This document shows positions 24,600 through 33,118 of a DNA stretch of 64,000 nt, piece by piece. Location of the stretch: NCBI GenBank assembly GCA_934747775.1, contig CAKVHA010000007.1, positions 4,738 through 68,737 on the forward strand, in the 5' to 3' direction. Made by a program: the position numbers and the translations under genes. This DNA is from an uncultured Clostridia bacterium (GTDB taxonomy: Bacteria; Bacillota; Clostridia; Christensenellales; UBA1242). The notes under the pieces were generated by a model. It was not told the origin of the DNA. It made no database searches and worked only from the letters and a program-made list of their open reading frames with translations. Within the stretch, counting starts at the first letter, position 1, and the number at the start of each line of letters is the position of its first letter.

Positions 24600-25751
24600 T
24601 TACATTACAGATACAGATTGACGTTTTACTGGAATATCAAGTAACAAATTGCAAAGTTCGTCGTTTCTTTCGCTTTGTTTTTTAAGTTTGTCATCGGTTT
24701 TTAGCATATATTTGCTGGTTTTTAGTGCAGAATAAACATCGTTTACAGCAGATTTACTCTTTTTAGAAACCTTTTCGCCATTATAAATAGCAACTTCGCA
24801 TTTGTCCTTAATATCTCTAATAACGTCTAAGTATTTGTTTAGCTCGTTTTTGTATTTTTCGGATAACGAAACATAACTATCTTTGCCCAAAGTTCCAAGT
24901 TGATTTATTACTTCGTCCACTTCTTGTGCTTTTGGCAAAACCTTTGTTTTGTTGTATTTTTCAATAATGCTGTTTGCTTTTTCAATTAAAGCTTTATTCC
25001 CAAATCTGCCCATTACACATTCCATACGGCGTAATCTAAAGCTAATATATGGTTTTAAATTTTCAATATCCTTAACTGTAAGTTGGTCTTTATAAAAGTC
25101 AAACAATTTTCTAAAGCCCTTATAACCTGCGTCGCCAATTTGAGCATCGGTTGAATTTAAGTAGTTAAGCTCCTTAAAATCATTTTCTTGTAAGTCGTAC
25201 TGATTATCTACGCTTTCATATTTTTTGAAGAAATCAATTAACCCTAACTTACTTTGTTTTTGTTCTGGCAATCTTAAGTAAGCATCCAAAACTTTAGCGA
25301 AATCTGTGTCCAAAACTTTTAGATTGTCTGCAAGAGTAGTTTCTTTGTTTATGGTGTAATACACGCTATTTTTTTGAAGCGCATAGTTTAACATTTGCGA
25401 AAAATATTTGTCTAATTTTTTGCAATCGTAGTCGCCACACAACGAAATAATGTCTAATAATTTGTCTGTGCCATTTGATGTATAAGCTTTAATTGTTTTT
25501 GCAAAACCTTTTGCACACATAACATTGTGGTCATCGCGATAATACTCTCTCGCCTTTACCCTAACATCTTTTTTGCCATACAAAAATTTGTCAAAAACTT
25601 CATCTGCGTTTTTAGCAAATTTTAGCTCATTATCAAAACTTGCAGCAAGTGCTTCGGCATAGTTAATACGGCTCATTTTAACAACATCCAAAAGTGCGCT
25701 TGGGTTTAAAATTTTGTTGTTATCAATAAAAAACTTGGTTTCGTCATTCAT
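24600..25751 (-). CDS. Helical soluble protein, function unknown
   Basis: A 383-residue protein that I do not recognise. The start MNDETKF is chosen because AGGAG lies 10 bases upstream; a TTG three codons earlier is too close to it. It is predicted largely helical, rich in Lys, Asp, Leu and Tyr, with no signal peptide or membrane segment. No catalytic motif is evident. It has a Leu/Lys-rich second half with possible coiled coils (about residues 265-310 and 340-370). It ends about 13 bases before the RNase P RNA promoter and shares no clear operon. Confidence 0.7.
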   Translation of the reverse strand: MNDETKFFIDNNKILNPSALLDVVKMSRINYAEALAASFDNELKFAKNADEVFDKFLYGKKDVRVKAREYYRDDHNVMCAKGFAKTIKAYTSNGTDKLLDIISLCGDYDCKKLDKYFSQMLNYALQKNSVYYTINKETTLADNLKVLDTDFAKVLDAYLRLPEQKQSKLGLIDFFKKYESVDNQYDLQENDFKELNYLNSTDAQIGDAGYKGFRKLFDFYKDQLTVKDIENLKPYISFRLRRMECVMGRFGNKALIEKANSIIEKYNKTKVLPKAQEVDEVINQLGTLGKDSYVSLSEKYKNELNKYLDVIRDIKDKCEVAIYNGEKVSKKSKSAVNDVYSALKTSKYMLKTDDKLKKQSERNDELCNLLLDIPVKRQSVSVM

Positions 25752-25894
25752 TTTTATCAATCTCCTAATTTAGTTTTATTATACTATCACACTTTACTCG
25801 CAATTTCAATAGCCAACGGCATAAAAAAAGAAGAAATTTTAAAAGCAATATTACTTTTTTAATTCCTTCGAAATTTATACTAATTTATTATGGC

Positions 25895-26767
25895 TTAACT
25901 AATGGTAATACTAAAAACCAAAGCATCGGCAAAGTTATAGTTTTTATTAGGTCGAAATTTTGCATACAATGTGGTGCTTTCACTTAGTGTTTTTGATGTA
26001 TCCAGCTCAACACCATTTTCGTCGGTGAAATAAAACTCCACTTCCCTGCCGTTTTGTATGTTAAGATTATTGTCTAAAATTATTTTTTCTAGCGTATCAG
26101 TAGCTCTGGCAGAAATGTTTGTTTTTCCAGTATACACAGGTGCATCGGCTTTTAAAATGCTCCAATTTAGCAGCTGATATTCCGATTTTAAAACTTCGTT
26201 GTTGTCGTTTATCCATACATATTTTTTAGGGTTTGTAAGTTTTAATTTAACCGAATAATCGCCAGCGTCGGTTTGATTTGAATAAGTTACAACTTCATAC
26301 AGTTGCTCTGTTTTGTCCGCATTAAAAGCGTCTTTTTCTAGCTCGCTTTTTATGTCTACTTCTGTTCCGTCGTAGGTGCAAGAATACATCTTTGGAACAC
26401 ACACTGTTAGCGGATTAACCTTAATATCGGCAGTAAATGTTAGTTTTGAGCGTTTTGCGGTTACAATAAATTGGAATGTGCCGTACGCAGTTCCGTCATA
26501 TGTACAGCTAACAGTGTAGTCAGCTTTCATTAAATCTTCCCACTTGTCGCCAGTTTTTTGCTTTACAGTAAGTTTTTTGTACACGCCGTCACCAACGGTT
26601 ATTTCGTTTTCATAGCCGCTAACACTTAGCTCGCCAGCAACAGTTGTGCTACCACCAGTGTTTGGCTTTTCTTCATCCGCGCCGTTATCGGTGTTTCCGC
26701 AAGCGGTTAGCACAAAACAAAACGCTATTAAACTTAAAACAAGCAAGTGCTTAAAAAGTTTTTTCAT
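25895..26767 (-). CDS. Lipoprotein with MBG/Ig-like repeats
   Basis: A 290-residue surface lipoprotein. The start MKKLFKH follows GGAG at six bases. The signal peptide is KLFKHLLVLSLIAFCFVLTACG, with Cys at about 22. The mature part has a short linker (NGADEEKPNTGGST) and then beta-rich repeats. Phrases such as CTYDGTEVDI, NQTDAGDYSVKLKLTNPKKYVWI and LLNWSILKAD follow the MBG-domain pattern (Y-G, N-T-D-A-G-x-Y, N-Y-W, W-x-I). A C-terminal segment ends KNYNFADALVFSITIS. The role is probably in the cell envelope; nothing more specific is supported. It is followed upstream by the sigK gene on the same strand. Confidence 0.82.
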   Translation of the reverse strand: MKKLFKHLLVLSLIAFCFVLTACGNTDNGADEEKPNTGGSTTVAGELSVSGYENEITVGDGVYKKLTVKQKTGDKWEDLMKADYTVSCTYDGTAYGTFQFIVTAKRSKLTFTADIKVNPLTVCVPKMYSCTYDGTEVDIKSELEKDAFNADKTEQLYEVVTYSNQTDAGDYSVKLKLTNPKKYVWINDNNEVLKSEYQLLNWSILKADAPVYTGKTNISARATDTLEKIILDNNLNIQNGREVEFYFTDENGVELDTSKTLSESTTLYAKFRPNKNYNFADALVFSITIS

Positions 26768-26850
26768 TTGCAACTCCATTTTTCTTTATAATGATATCAC
26801 ATTAGATGTAATTTTCAAAATAAATAGTAAAATTATTTTATGTAAAAAAG

Positions 26851-27552
26851 CTATCTATAATCATTGCAGTGTACAACTTGCCGTAATATTTCAAGCGACT
26901 TTTTTTCGAGCCTACTAACATAACTGCGGCTTATATTTAATTTAACCGACACTTCTCGCTGCGTTAGGGCTGGGTTTCCATTAAGTCCATATCGCAAACA
27001 CATTATGGTGTACTCCCTATTAGACAAATGTGACCTTAGCACTTCTTCCAGTTTTTTACTAATTAGCATAGAGCCCACAATTTGCTCCACATCGCTATCT
27101 GGGGCTTCCACAATGTCTAATACGCTAATTTCGTTGTCGTCTATATCATTTAGCAGTGTATCTTCTACACTAACGCAGTTTTTGTGCTTTTTATTTACTC
27201 TAAGCAGCATTAAAATTTCATTTTCTATACACCTAGCGGCATAGGTCGAAAACTGCGTGTTGTGACCATACTGATATGTGTTTATTGCTTTTATCAACCC
27301 CAAACTGCCAGCACTTATTAGGTCGTCCGCTTCTTCTGTTCCGCCATACTTTTTAACTATATGTGCCACAAGTCGCAAGTTGTGATGAATTAAAATTTCT
27401 TTTGCACTTTCGTCTTTTTTATCGTGAAACCGCCTTAAATACTCGGTTTCTTGGTCGGCGGTTAGCGGTTTTGGAAACGATGATGTTTTGTTTACATACG
27501 CCGTAAAAAACATTACTTTTCTTAAAAAAGCACTAAAACTTTCAAATATCAT
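26851..27552 (-). CDS. sigK: Sporulation sigma factor of the SigK/SigE group
   Basis: Alternative sigma-70 factor, 233 residues. It resembles B. subtilis pro-sigma-K throughout: a hydrophobic N-terminal pro-sequence (FSAFLRKVMFFTAYVNKTSSFPKPL), then region 2 (HHNLRLVAHIVKKYGGTEEADDLISAGSLGLIKAINTY, with STYAARCIENEILMLLR) and region 4 (SNREYTIMCLRYGLNG...TQREVSVKLNISRSYVSRLEKKSL). The pro-sequence implies activation by intramembrane proteolysis. The frame is uninterrupted, so no skin element is inserted. AGAGGGG precedes the ATG. Its presence suggests that the organism, or a recent ancestor, forms endospores. Confidence 0.88.
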   Translation of the reverse strand: MIFESFSAFLRKVMFFTAYVNKTSSFPKPLTADQETEYLRRFHDKKDESAKEILIHHNLRLVAHIVKKYGGTEEADDLISAGSLGLIKAINTYQYGHNTQFSTYAARCIENEILMLLRVNKKHKNCVSVEDTLLNDIDDNEISVLDIVEAPDSDVEQIVGSMLISKKLEEVLRSHLSNREYTIMCLRYGLNGNPALTQREVSVKLNISRSYVSRLEKKSLEILRQVVHCNDYR

Positions 27553-27608
27553 TTAACACCCCTCTATTTTTATATATATGCGAAGGATGTCGAAATTTGC
27601 TTGTACAT

Positions 27609-27655
27609 AAAAAACAACCGCACTAGAATTTACTTTTACTAATGTGGTTGTTTTT
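27609..27655 (-). terminator. Terminator after the U32 family gene
   Basis: On the minus strand AAAAACAACCACATTAG pairs with CTAGTGCGGTTGTTTT (two imperfect pairs) and is followed by T6. It separates the tRNA-modification operon from sigK. Confidence 0.85.
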
Positions 27656-27690
27656 AAAATATTAAATTTATTTACAAAATTTATACGATA

Positions 27691-28905
27691 TTATTTGTTT
27701 ACTTGCTTTCTTAAAATGTCGCCTTGTTTTAGTTGAAGTGCGGTTTTTATTAACAACTTTTGTTGAACCTGATTTGCGTCCAAAACTTCTGCACCATTTT
27801 CATCGGTCATACGTTCAATTAATATTGTTTTGTTAAAGGTATCGTTTGGCGACAAAACTTCTAGCGTGTCACCAACTTTAAAGCGGTTTCGCATTTCAAC
27901 CAACACTTCTCCGTTTTTAGCATCGGCTAGCACCACAGCCATAAACTCGTGGGTTTGAACTGGCATACTGCTTTCTAAACACTCCTTATCGTAAGCGCCG
28001 TAATAAAATCCAGTTGTATAGCGGCGATGGCTAGCTTTTTCTAGTTCTGCCACCAATTCGGCTGGGCAAACATATTCTCCGCCCTTTTCTAAAATATTTA
28101 AAGCACGACGATACGCGTTAACAACCGTAGCCACATAATATGGGCTTTTCATACGACCTTCTATTTTAAAACTTGTTACACCAGCATTTTTTAGGTCGTT
28201 TATATGCTCAATCATTTTTAGGTCTTTACTATTTAAAATATATGTTCCGCGTTCGTCTTCTTGCATTTCTAGGTACTCGCCTTTGCGGTTTTTCTCACGA
28301 ATACAGTACTCCCAGCGGCAAGCCTGAACACAAGCGCCGCGGTTGCTGTCACGCCCAGTAAGATAATTTGAAAGCAAACATCTGCCAGAATACGAAATAC
28401 ACATTGCTCCGTGAACAAACACTTCTATTTCTATATCGCTAGGCAAATAGTCCCTAATTTCTTTAATTTCATTAATACTCAATTCACGCGCTAAAATTAT
28501 GCGTTTTGCGCCCATTTTTACAAACTGCATTGCAGTGTATTTGTTTGTTACGCTAGCTTGCGTGCTAACGTGAATATCCACATCTGGAGCATACTGTTTT
28601 ACAAAATCCATAACGCCAATATCGCTAACAATAACCGCGTCAACCTTAATTTTGTTTAAAAAACTTAAGTACTCCGGTAGCCCAGAAAAATCGCCATTAT
28701 GAGCCAAAACATTAATTGTAATGTATGCTTTTTTGCCTAAACTATGGCAATATTCTACACTTTTTTCAAGTTCGTCTAAATCAAAATTTTCCGAAAACGC
28801 CCTTAGTCCATATTCCTTGCCTGCAAAATAGCAAGCGTCGGCACCAAAGTAAAATGCGGTTTTTAATTTTTCCATATTGCCCGCTGGGGCTAAAAGTTCA
28901 ATCAT
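27691..28905 (-). CDS. trhP: U32-family protein, TrhP-like tRNA uridine-34 hydroxylation factor
   Basis: Peptidase-U32 fold protein of 404 residues. The N-terminal barrel shows ELLAPAGNMEKLKTAFYFGADACYFAG and VHVSTQASVTN-like HVSTQASVTNKY; the family hallmark EVFVHGAMCISYSGRCLLSNYLTGRDSNRGACVQACRW contains the cysteines that bind an iron-sulphur cluster in this class. In B. subtilis and E. coli such proteins (TrhP/YrrN-YrrO, RlhA relatives) take part in RNA hydroxylation. Assignment to TrhP rests on the neighbouring trmR, which methylates the product ho5U34. It overlaps trmR by four bases (ATGA). Confidence 0.87.
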   Translation of the reverse strand: MIELLAPAGNMEKLKTAFYFGADACYFAGKEYGLRAFSENFDLDELEKSVEYCHSLGKKAYITINVLAHNGDFSGLPEYLSFLNKIKVDAVIVSDIGVMDFVKQYAPDVDIHVSTQASVTNKYTAMQFVKMGAKRIILARELSINEIKEIRDYLPSDIEIEVFVHGAMCISYSGRCLLSNYLTGRDSNRGACVQACRWEYCIREKNRKGEYLEMQEDERGTYILNSKDLKMIEHINDLKNAGVTSFKIEGRMKSPYYVATVVNAYRRALNILEKGGEYVCPAELVAELEKASHRRYTTGFYYGAYDKECLESSMPVQTHEFMAVVLADAKNGEVLVEMRNRFKVGDTLEVLSPNDTFNKTILIERMTDENGAEVLDANQVQQKLLIKTALQLKQGDILRKQVNK

Positions 28906-29489
28906 TTTTTCTCTCCAGTTTTTTTAGAAATACAAATTCCGTCTTCAATATCTAGCACTTGGCTAGTATATGGCGGATTGTTTACTTCTGCCAAATATTT
29001 TCGCAAATTCACAACAATTGTGCGATAACTGTGCGGAACAAATTCGTCGCCATTTACCATTCCCCTAAAAAGCACATCGTCAGCAAAGATAACTCCGCCG
29101 TCGTTTAGCAAATTTGTAATAGTGGGCAAATAATTTATATACTGCCCTTTTGGACCATCTAAAAACACAAAATTAAACCTTTTGTTTTGGTTAAGCAAGT
29201 CTTTTAACACGTTTTTAGCGTCGCCTAAAATAAAGGTTACGCGATTACTTAAATTTAGCCTACTAAGGTTTTGTTTTGCCAAATTTTGACTGTTTTCATT
29301 TAGTTCTATTGTTGTAAGATTTGCATTACTCGCCAAAAGCATATTTGCTGCCGAATAACCTATTGCTGTACCTATTTCCAAAATCTCTTTAGGCTTAGTT
29401 TCTCGTATTTTATCTAGCAGCAATTGCAGTGTTTTGGGGCGAACAATTGGCACTTTATTTTGTTCTGCTTGTTTTAAAATTTCTTCCAT
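28902..29489 (-). CDS. trmR: tRNA 5-hydroxyuridine methyltransferase TrmR
   Basis: SAM-dependent O-methyltransferase (YrrM group) of 195 residues that converts ho5U34 to mo5U34 in tRNAs. Visible are KEILEIGTAIGYSAANML (SAM motif), TTIELNENSQNLAKQNL, ILGDAKNVL and FVFLDGPKGQY with the metal-binding Asp, then IFADDVLFRG. I use the ATG one base after the rnjA stop; an upstream in-frame TTG inside rnjA is possible. It lies between rnjA and the U32 gene, the same pairing (yrrM with yrrN/yrrO) known in B. subtilis. Confidence 0.9.
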   Translation of the reverse strand: MEEILKQAEQNKVPIVRPKTLQLLLDKIRETKPKEILEIGTAIGYSAANMLLASNANLTTIELNENSQNLAKQNLSRLNLSNRVTFILGDAKNVLKDLLNQNKRFNFVFLDGPKGQYINYLPTITNLLNDGGVIFADDVLFRGMVNGDEFVPHSYRTIVVNLRKYLAEVNNPPYTSQVLDIEDGICISKKTGEKK

Positions 29490-29490
29490 T

Positions 29491-31152
29491 TTATTTTGTT
29501 TCCATAATAATTGGAACAATCATAGGTTTACGTTTCATACGTTTGTAGAAAAAGTTTGTAAGAACTTTTTTAATATTTTGCTTAATTAAGTTCCAATCCT
29601 GTGTTTTAAAGTCACAATTTAATATTGTGTTAATAATTAAATCTTTTGCTTCTTCTATAATTTCGGCGTTGTCTTTAATGTAAATAAAGCCGCGCGAAAT
29701 AAGCTCTGGTTTGCTTGTTAGGCTGCCGTTTGCTTTGCTAACTGTAAGCGCAACAACACACATACCTTCTTCCGCCAAAAGCGCTCTGTCGCGTTGAACA
29801 GCGCCGCCTGCTTCGCTAACATCAAAGCCGTCTACAAGTCTAATTCCAGCTGGAATCGTACCAGATTTTTTAATAACGTTTCGGCTAATTGAAATGCTGT
29901 CGCCAAGGTCTGGAATGATTATATTTCGTGGATGAATTCCAAGTTCTTGCGCAAGTTTTGCGTGTGCTTTTAGGTGTCTAAATTCGCCGTGGCAAGGCAC
30001 GAAAAACTTAGGTTTTACAAGACTTAACATTGTTTTTAGTTCTTCTTGATATGCGTGACCAGAAACGTGAACCGAAGCAAGACCTTCGTATATTACGCTT
30101 GCACCTTTGCGGTACAATTGGTTTATAACTTCGTTAATATTTTTCTCGTTTCCTGGAATAGAACTACTACTAAAAATAACATAGTCGTTTTCATTTATTT
30201 CAATTTTATTAAACTGACCGTCTGCCATACGCGACAATGCGCTATTTGCTTCACCTTGGCTGCCTGTGCACAAAATTAATGTTTTATCATCATCCATTTT
30301 GTCCACATTGTTTACATCTCCAAGTAATTCTCTATTAAATTTTAGCTCGCCAATTTTGCTTGCTGTTTCGCAAACATTTAGCATACTTCTGCCTGTAAAC
30401 ACAACCTTTCTGCCGTATTTTTCGCAAAGGTCTAGCACTTGTTGAATACGATGAATATTAGATGCAAAAGTGGCTATAATAATACGTTTTTGCTTATTTT
30501 GTGCAAACAACCCATCTAGTGTCGCACCAACTTTTGCTTCGCTCATACTGTATCCTGGGCGTTCGGCATTTGTACTATCGGCTGTCATAAGCAAAACACC
30601 TTTTTTGCTTATTTCTGCCAAGCGGATTAAATCCATTGGGTCGCCGTCTATAGGTGTAAAATCTATTTTAAAGTCGCCCGTGTGAATATACACGCCAATT
30701 GGTGTAGTTATGCATAGTGCCATAGAGCCGCTAATGCTATGAGTTACTTTTAAAAATTCAATTGAAAAACAACCTGCTTTAATTACTTGTTTTGGTTTTA
30801 CAACGTTTAGTTTGCAAGCAACTTTGCGGTGTTCCTTAAATTTGTTTTCAACAAGGGCGCAAGTAAGTTTGCTGCCGTAAATAGGCGCTTTAATATCTTG
30901 CAAAACATATGGCAATGCGCCAATGTGGTCCTCGTGACCGTGTGTTAAAATAATTGCACGGATTTTGTTTTTGTTGGCTATTAAATAATTAATGTCTGGG
31001 ATAACTAAGTCTACACCCATCATTTCGTCCGATGGGAATGCTAAGCCCGCATCAATAACAATAATATCGTTTTGGTATTCTAGCGCCATCATATTTTTGC
31101 CAACTTCGCCTACGCCACCCAAAAACGACATTTTTAAATTTGCTGGTTTCAT
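29491..31152 (-). CDS. rnjA: Ribonuclease J
   Basis: Metallo-beta-lactamase/beta-CASP ribonuclease, 5'-3' exonuclease and endonuclease of RNA turnover and maturation. The 553-residue chain starts MSFLGGVGEVGKNM-like and has the zinc motif THGHEDHIGALP, HTGDFKID, TADSTNAERPG, then beta-CASP elements (FTGRSMLN, SSSSIPGNE, HVSGHAYQEEL) and PCHGEFRHL, with a C-terminal domain ending in MRKPMIVPIIMETK-like residues. AAAGGAGAAA precedes the ATG. It is first of the rnjA-trmR-trhP operon. An untranslated leader of about 140 bases with two hairpins precedes it. Confidence 0.97.
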   Translation of the reverse strand: MKPANLKMSFLGGVGEVGKNMMALEYQNDIIVIDAGLAFPSDEMMGVDLVIPDINYLIANKNKIRAIILTHGHEDHIGALPYVLQDIKAPIYGSKLTCALVENKFKEHRKVACKLNVVKPKQVIKAGCFSIEFLKVTHSISGSMALCITTPIGVYIHTGDFKIDFTPIDGDPMDLIRLAEISKKGVLLMTADSTNAERPGYSMSEAKVGATLDGLFAQNKQKRIIIATFASNIHRIQQVLDLCEKYGRKVVFTGRSMLNVCETASKIGELKFNRELLGDVNNVDKMDDDKTLILCTGSQGEANSALSRMADGQFNKIEINENDYVIFSSSSIPGNEKNINEVINQLYRKGASVIYEGLASVHVSGHAYQEELKTMLSLVKPKFFVPCHGEFRHLKAHAKLAQELGIHPRNIIIPDLGDSISISRNVIKKSGTIPAGIRLVDGFDVSEAGGAVQRDRALLAEEGMCVVALTVSKANGSLTSKPELISRGFIYIKDNAEIIEEAKDLIINTILNCDFKTQDWNLIKQNIKKVLTNFFYKRMKRKPMIVPIIMETK

Positions 31153-31194
31153 TATATATTTCTCCTTTTATTTTTATTTCAAAAACTTAAAATA

Positions 31195-31227
31195 AAAGCA
31201 AAAAAGGCATAAAAATAAATTGCCTTT
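31195..31227 (-). terminator. Terminator-like hairpin in the rnjA leader
   Basis: On the minus strand AAAGGCA - 11 bases - TGCCTTT followed by TTTTTTGCTTTTATTTT. It lies between the rnjA promoter and its ribosome binding site, so it could attenuate the operon. Confidence 0.72.
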
Positions 31228-31255
31228 TGGCTTTTAATTGTTTTTAATTATGACA

Positions 31256-31286
31256 ACATTTTCTTATAAACCCACTGAGAAAATGT
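31256..31286 (-). other. Upstream hairpin in the rnjA leader
   Basis: ACATTTTCT - 13 bases - AGAAAATGT, a perfect 9-bp stem located at the very start of the predicted leader. It could shield the 5' end or compete with the downstream terminator-like hairpin. Confidence 0.65.
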
Positions 31287-31302
31287 TTTTGTAACTGCAT
31301 TT

Positions 31303-31331
31303 AATATACTACACTTTTGTCTATTTTGCAA
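31303..31331 (-). promoter_or_regulatory. Sigma-A promoter of rnjA-trmR-trhP
   Basis: Minus strand TTGCAA (31331-31326), 17-base spacer, TATATT (31308-31303). Transcription would start at about 31296, leaving a leader of about 140 bases. Confidence 0.7.
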
Positions 31332-31559
31332 GTGAAATTTGTATATATTTTATTTTTGGGCATTTTAACCCTATTTGTTCGACAAAAAAAATCACCAGCG
31401 TAAAACTGATGATTTAGTGAAAATTTTATAATTCTAAAGTTCTTTTCAATGCTAAACATAGGTTAGTTTGACAAATTAAATATGAAAATTTAAAAACACT
31501 TTTAATAAGAAAAACAACAATATTTAGATACAAACAACAAATTTAAGACAATTTACTAA
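31332..31559. other. Intergenic region with a terminator for the polytopic membrane protein gene
   Basis: At 31384-31415 the minus strand reads AAATCATCAG - 7 bases - CTGGTGATTT then T6, a rho-independent terminator for the upstream-lying membrane protein gene. The rest (to 31559) is AT-rich with no frame, RNA or repeat that I can support. Confidence 0.75.
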
Positions 31560-32510
31560 CTATATAATATATCGTTGGTCATAAAACTTATCGGTGTATT
31601 CTCTTGTTTTGGGTGCCATAACATTATATGGATCCAAATAATATTTTGCACCTGTTGCGCTGTAGTATGCAACAAGACCAAATATGTTGTTTACCAAAAG
31701 CGATACTGGAATGGTTATTATTAACCCCACGCCATATGTAAACACACCACCAAAAACGTTTAAGAAAATTAGTGTTAAAACAACCGCAAACGAGTTGGCA
31801 AATGTTTGACCGAAGCGGCGTTTTGGAACAACAAAGCCATCTTTAAGTGCAGCAAAAACCTTGTCGTTTTTAACAATCATTGCAGGAAGCCAACCGCAGA
31901 AAAGAGTGTGTTTTAGCGAGCTAATTAGGCAATATCCAATTAAGATTATAAATGGCGAAACAAATATAAACGCTCCTCCCAATTTAAACAGCCTTAGCGA
32001 ATACAAAAACAAATATGTTATGCCAAGATTTAAAGGAAACACTGTTATTAGCCTTACCAAAACAAACGAAATGTTCTTTTTAAAGCTTTGTGCCATAGAA
32101 CTTAAAAAGCCAAGTTTTGTATTGCTACTCATATAATAGTCAACAACAATTGATGTTGGCATATTGTAAAAATTAAGCAGAATATGTCCAAGAATAAACA
32201 AAATAAACCCAAAAGACAACACCGAAAGGAAAATGTTTGCAAGGTTTTCGTTTACAATTGCAATTAGTTTTTCAGAACAAATGCCAATTTCCATAATCAG
32301 TGCTTTAAGATCTAGCGTGCTTAAAAAGTCGGAATACACCATATCTAATCTTGCAAAAAATCTTTCGTTTACCAACAGATTGAAAATTGGAATAGCAACC
32401 ACAAACGATAACCCGCCAATAATTAGTGCCGAGATTAAAAAATACAACATTATTTTAAATATAAGGTGACCATTAGAAAACATCAACCTGAAAGTATTTT
32501 TATAAAGCAT
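31560..32510 (-). CDS. Polytopic membrane protein, function unknown
   Basis: A 316-residue protein with about six membrane segments (about residues 18-45, 88-113, 150-172, 175-205, 236-262 and 262-290) and no family that I recognise. Between segments is a conserved-looking cytoplasmic stretch VKNDKVFAALKDGFVVPKRRFGQTF, reminiscent of uncharacterised clostridial membrane proteins with duplicated helical halves. CGGAG precedes the ATG by 9 bases. It ends the host region on the left flank of the phage module. Confidence 0.78.
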   Translation of the reverse strand: MLYKNTFRLMFSNGHLIFKIMLYFLISALIIGGLSFVVAIPIFNLLVNERFFARLDMVYSDFLSTLDLKALIMEIGICSEKLIAIVNENLANIFLSVLSFGFILFILGHILLNFYNMPTSIVVDYYMSSNTKLGFLSSMAQSFKKNISFVLVRLITVFPLNLGITYLFLYSLRLFKLGGAFIFVSPFIILIGYCLISSLKHTLFCGWLPAMIVKNDKVFAALKDGFVVPKRRFGQTFANSFAVVLTLIFLNVFGGVFTYGVGLIITIPVSLLVNNIFGLVAYYSATGAKYYLDPYNVMAPKTREYTDKFYDQRYII

Positions 32511-32580
32511 TTATGTTACTCCGTATACAATATTTAAAATTAGTATACATTATAAGGTTAAAAAAAGCAATAAATAGCAC

Positions 32581-32617
32581 AAAAAAAATAAAAGAGTATG
32601 AAAAAACATACCCTTTT
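32581..32617 (-). terminator. Terminator closing the phage module
   Basis: On the minus strand AAAAGGGTATG - 6 T - CATACTCTTTT (one mismatch), followed by ATTTTTTTT. It lies just after the holin stop and is the last element of the phage transcript, leaving no room for an endolysin gene. Confidence 0.88.
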
Positions 32618-32625
32618 ATGATTTA

Positions 32626-32895
32626 TTATTCGGTTTTGTTTGAGTCGTCACTATGTGTTTCATTGTTTGTATCCAATTGGTCGTTTGAGTTTGTATCACT
32701 ACCAGCGCCAGAGTCGGAATTTGTTACTATTCCCAAAACAATTAAAACACCACAAATTGACATAATTACATTTTCTATTGTTGTGCTTTCTATATGAAAA
32801 CCCAAGAGTTTGCCAATACTTTCCACCAAAACAACCACTGCACTACTTAGTGCCACCCAAAACGCATAGGTTTTAACTCTGTTCTTTAGATCCAT
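32626..32895 (-). CDS. Phage holin (phi LC3/PF04531-like)
   Basis: Small membrane protein of 89 residues. The start DLKNRVKTYAFWVALSSAVV is the usual opening of the Phage_holin_1 family, with a second hydrophobic segment (VIMSICGVLIVLGIVTNSDS) and a long acidic, Asn/Ser/Asp-rich tail in place of the usual short one. Such holins perforate the membrane to let an endolysin reach the wall. GGAG lies 7 bases before the ATG. It overlaps the BhlA-like gene by 23 bases and is last in the module; no endolysin follows. Confidence 0.85.
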   Translation of the reverse strand: MDLKNRVKTYAFWVALSSAVVVLVESIGKLLGFHIESTTIENVIMSICGVLIVLGIVTNSDSGAGSDTNSNDQLDTNNETHSDDSNKTE

Positions 32896-33118
32896 CTTGC
32901 TGCTCCACAGGCTTCAGTTTTTCAAGTTCTATTTTAATTTCTTCCACATCATCTTTAATTTCGGTTACAACTCTTAACGAGTTTCCAAGCGCGTCTATGG
33001 TTTTTTGATACTTCTCTTCGCGCTTTTTACTGTCTTTTAGTTGGAAAAACAACAATATTAAAAACAAAACCGCCCAAATGCCATTGCTAATGGCAAGGTT
33101 AAATATTTTCTCCCACAT
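32873..33118 (-). CDS. BhlA/UviB-type holin-like protein
   Basis: An 81-residue protein with a single N-terminal membrane segment (NLAISNGIWAVLFLILLFF) followed by a charged helix (KDSKKREEKYQKTIDALGNSL), the layout of the BhlA/UviB family found in clostridial prophages and bacteriocin loci. The C-terminal half is a coiled coil (EIKDDVEEIKIELEKLK). Its start lies inside the end of the preceding gene (20-base overlap). Confidence 0.85.
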   Translation of the reverse strand: MWEKIFNLAISNGIWAVLFLILLFFQLKDSKKREEKYQKTIDALGNSLRVVTEIKDDVEEIKIELEKLKPVEQQDGSKEQS

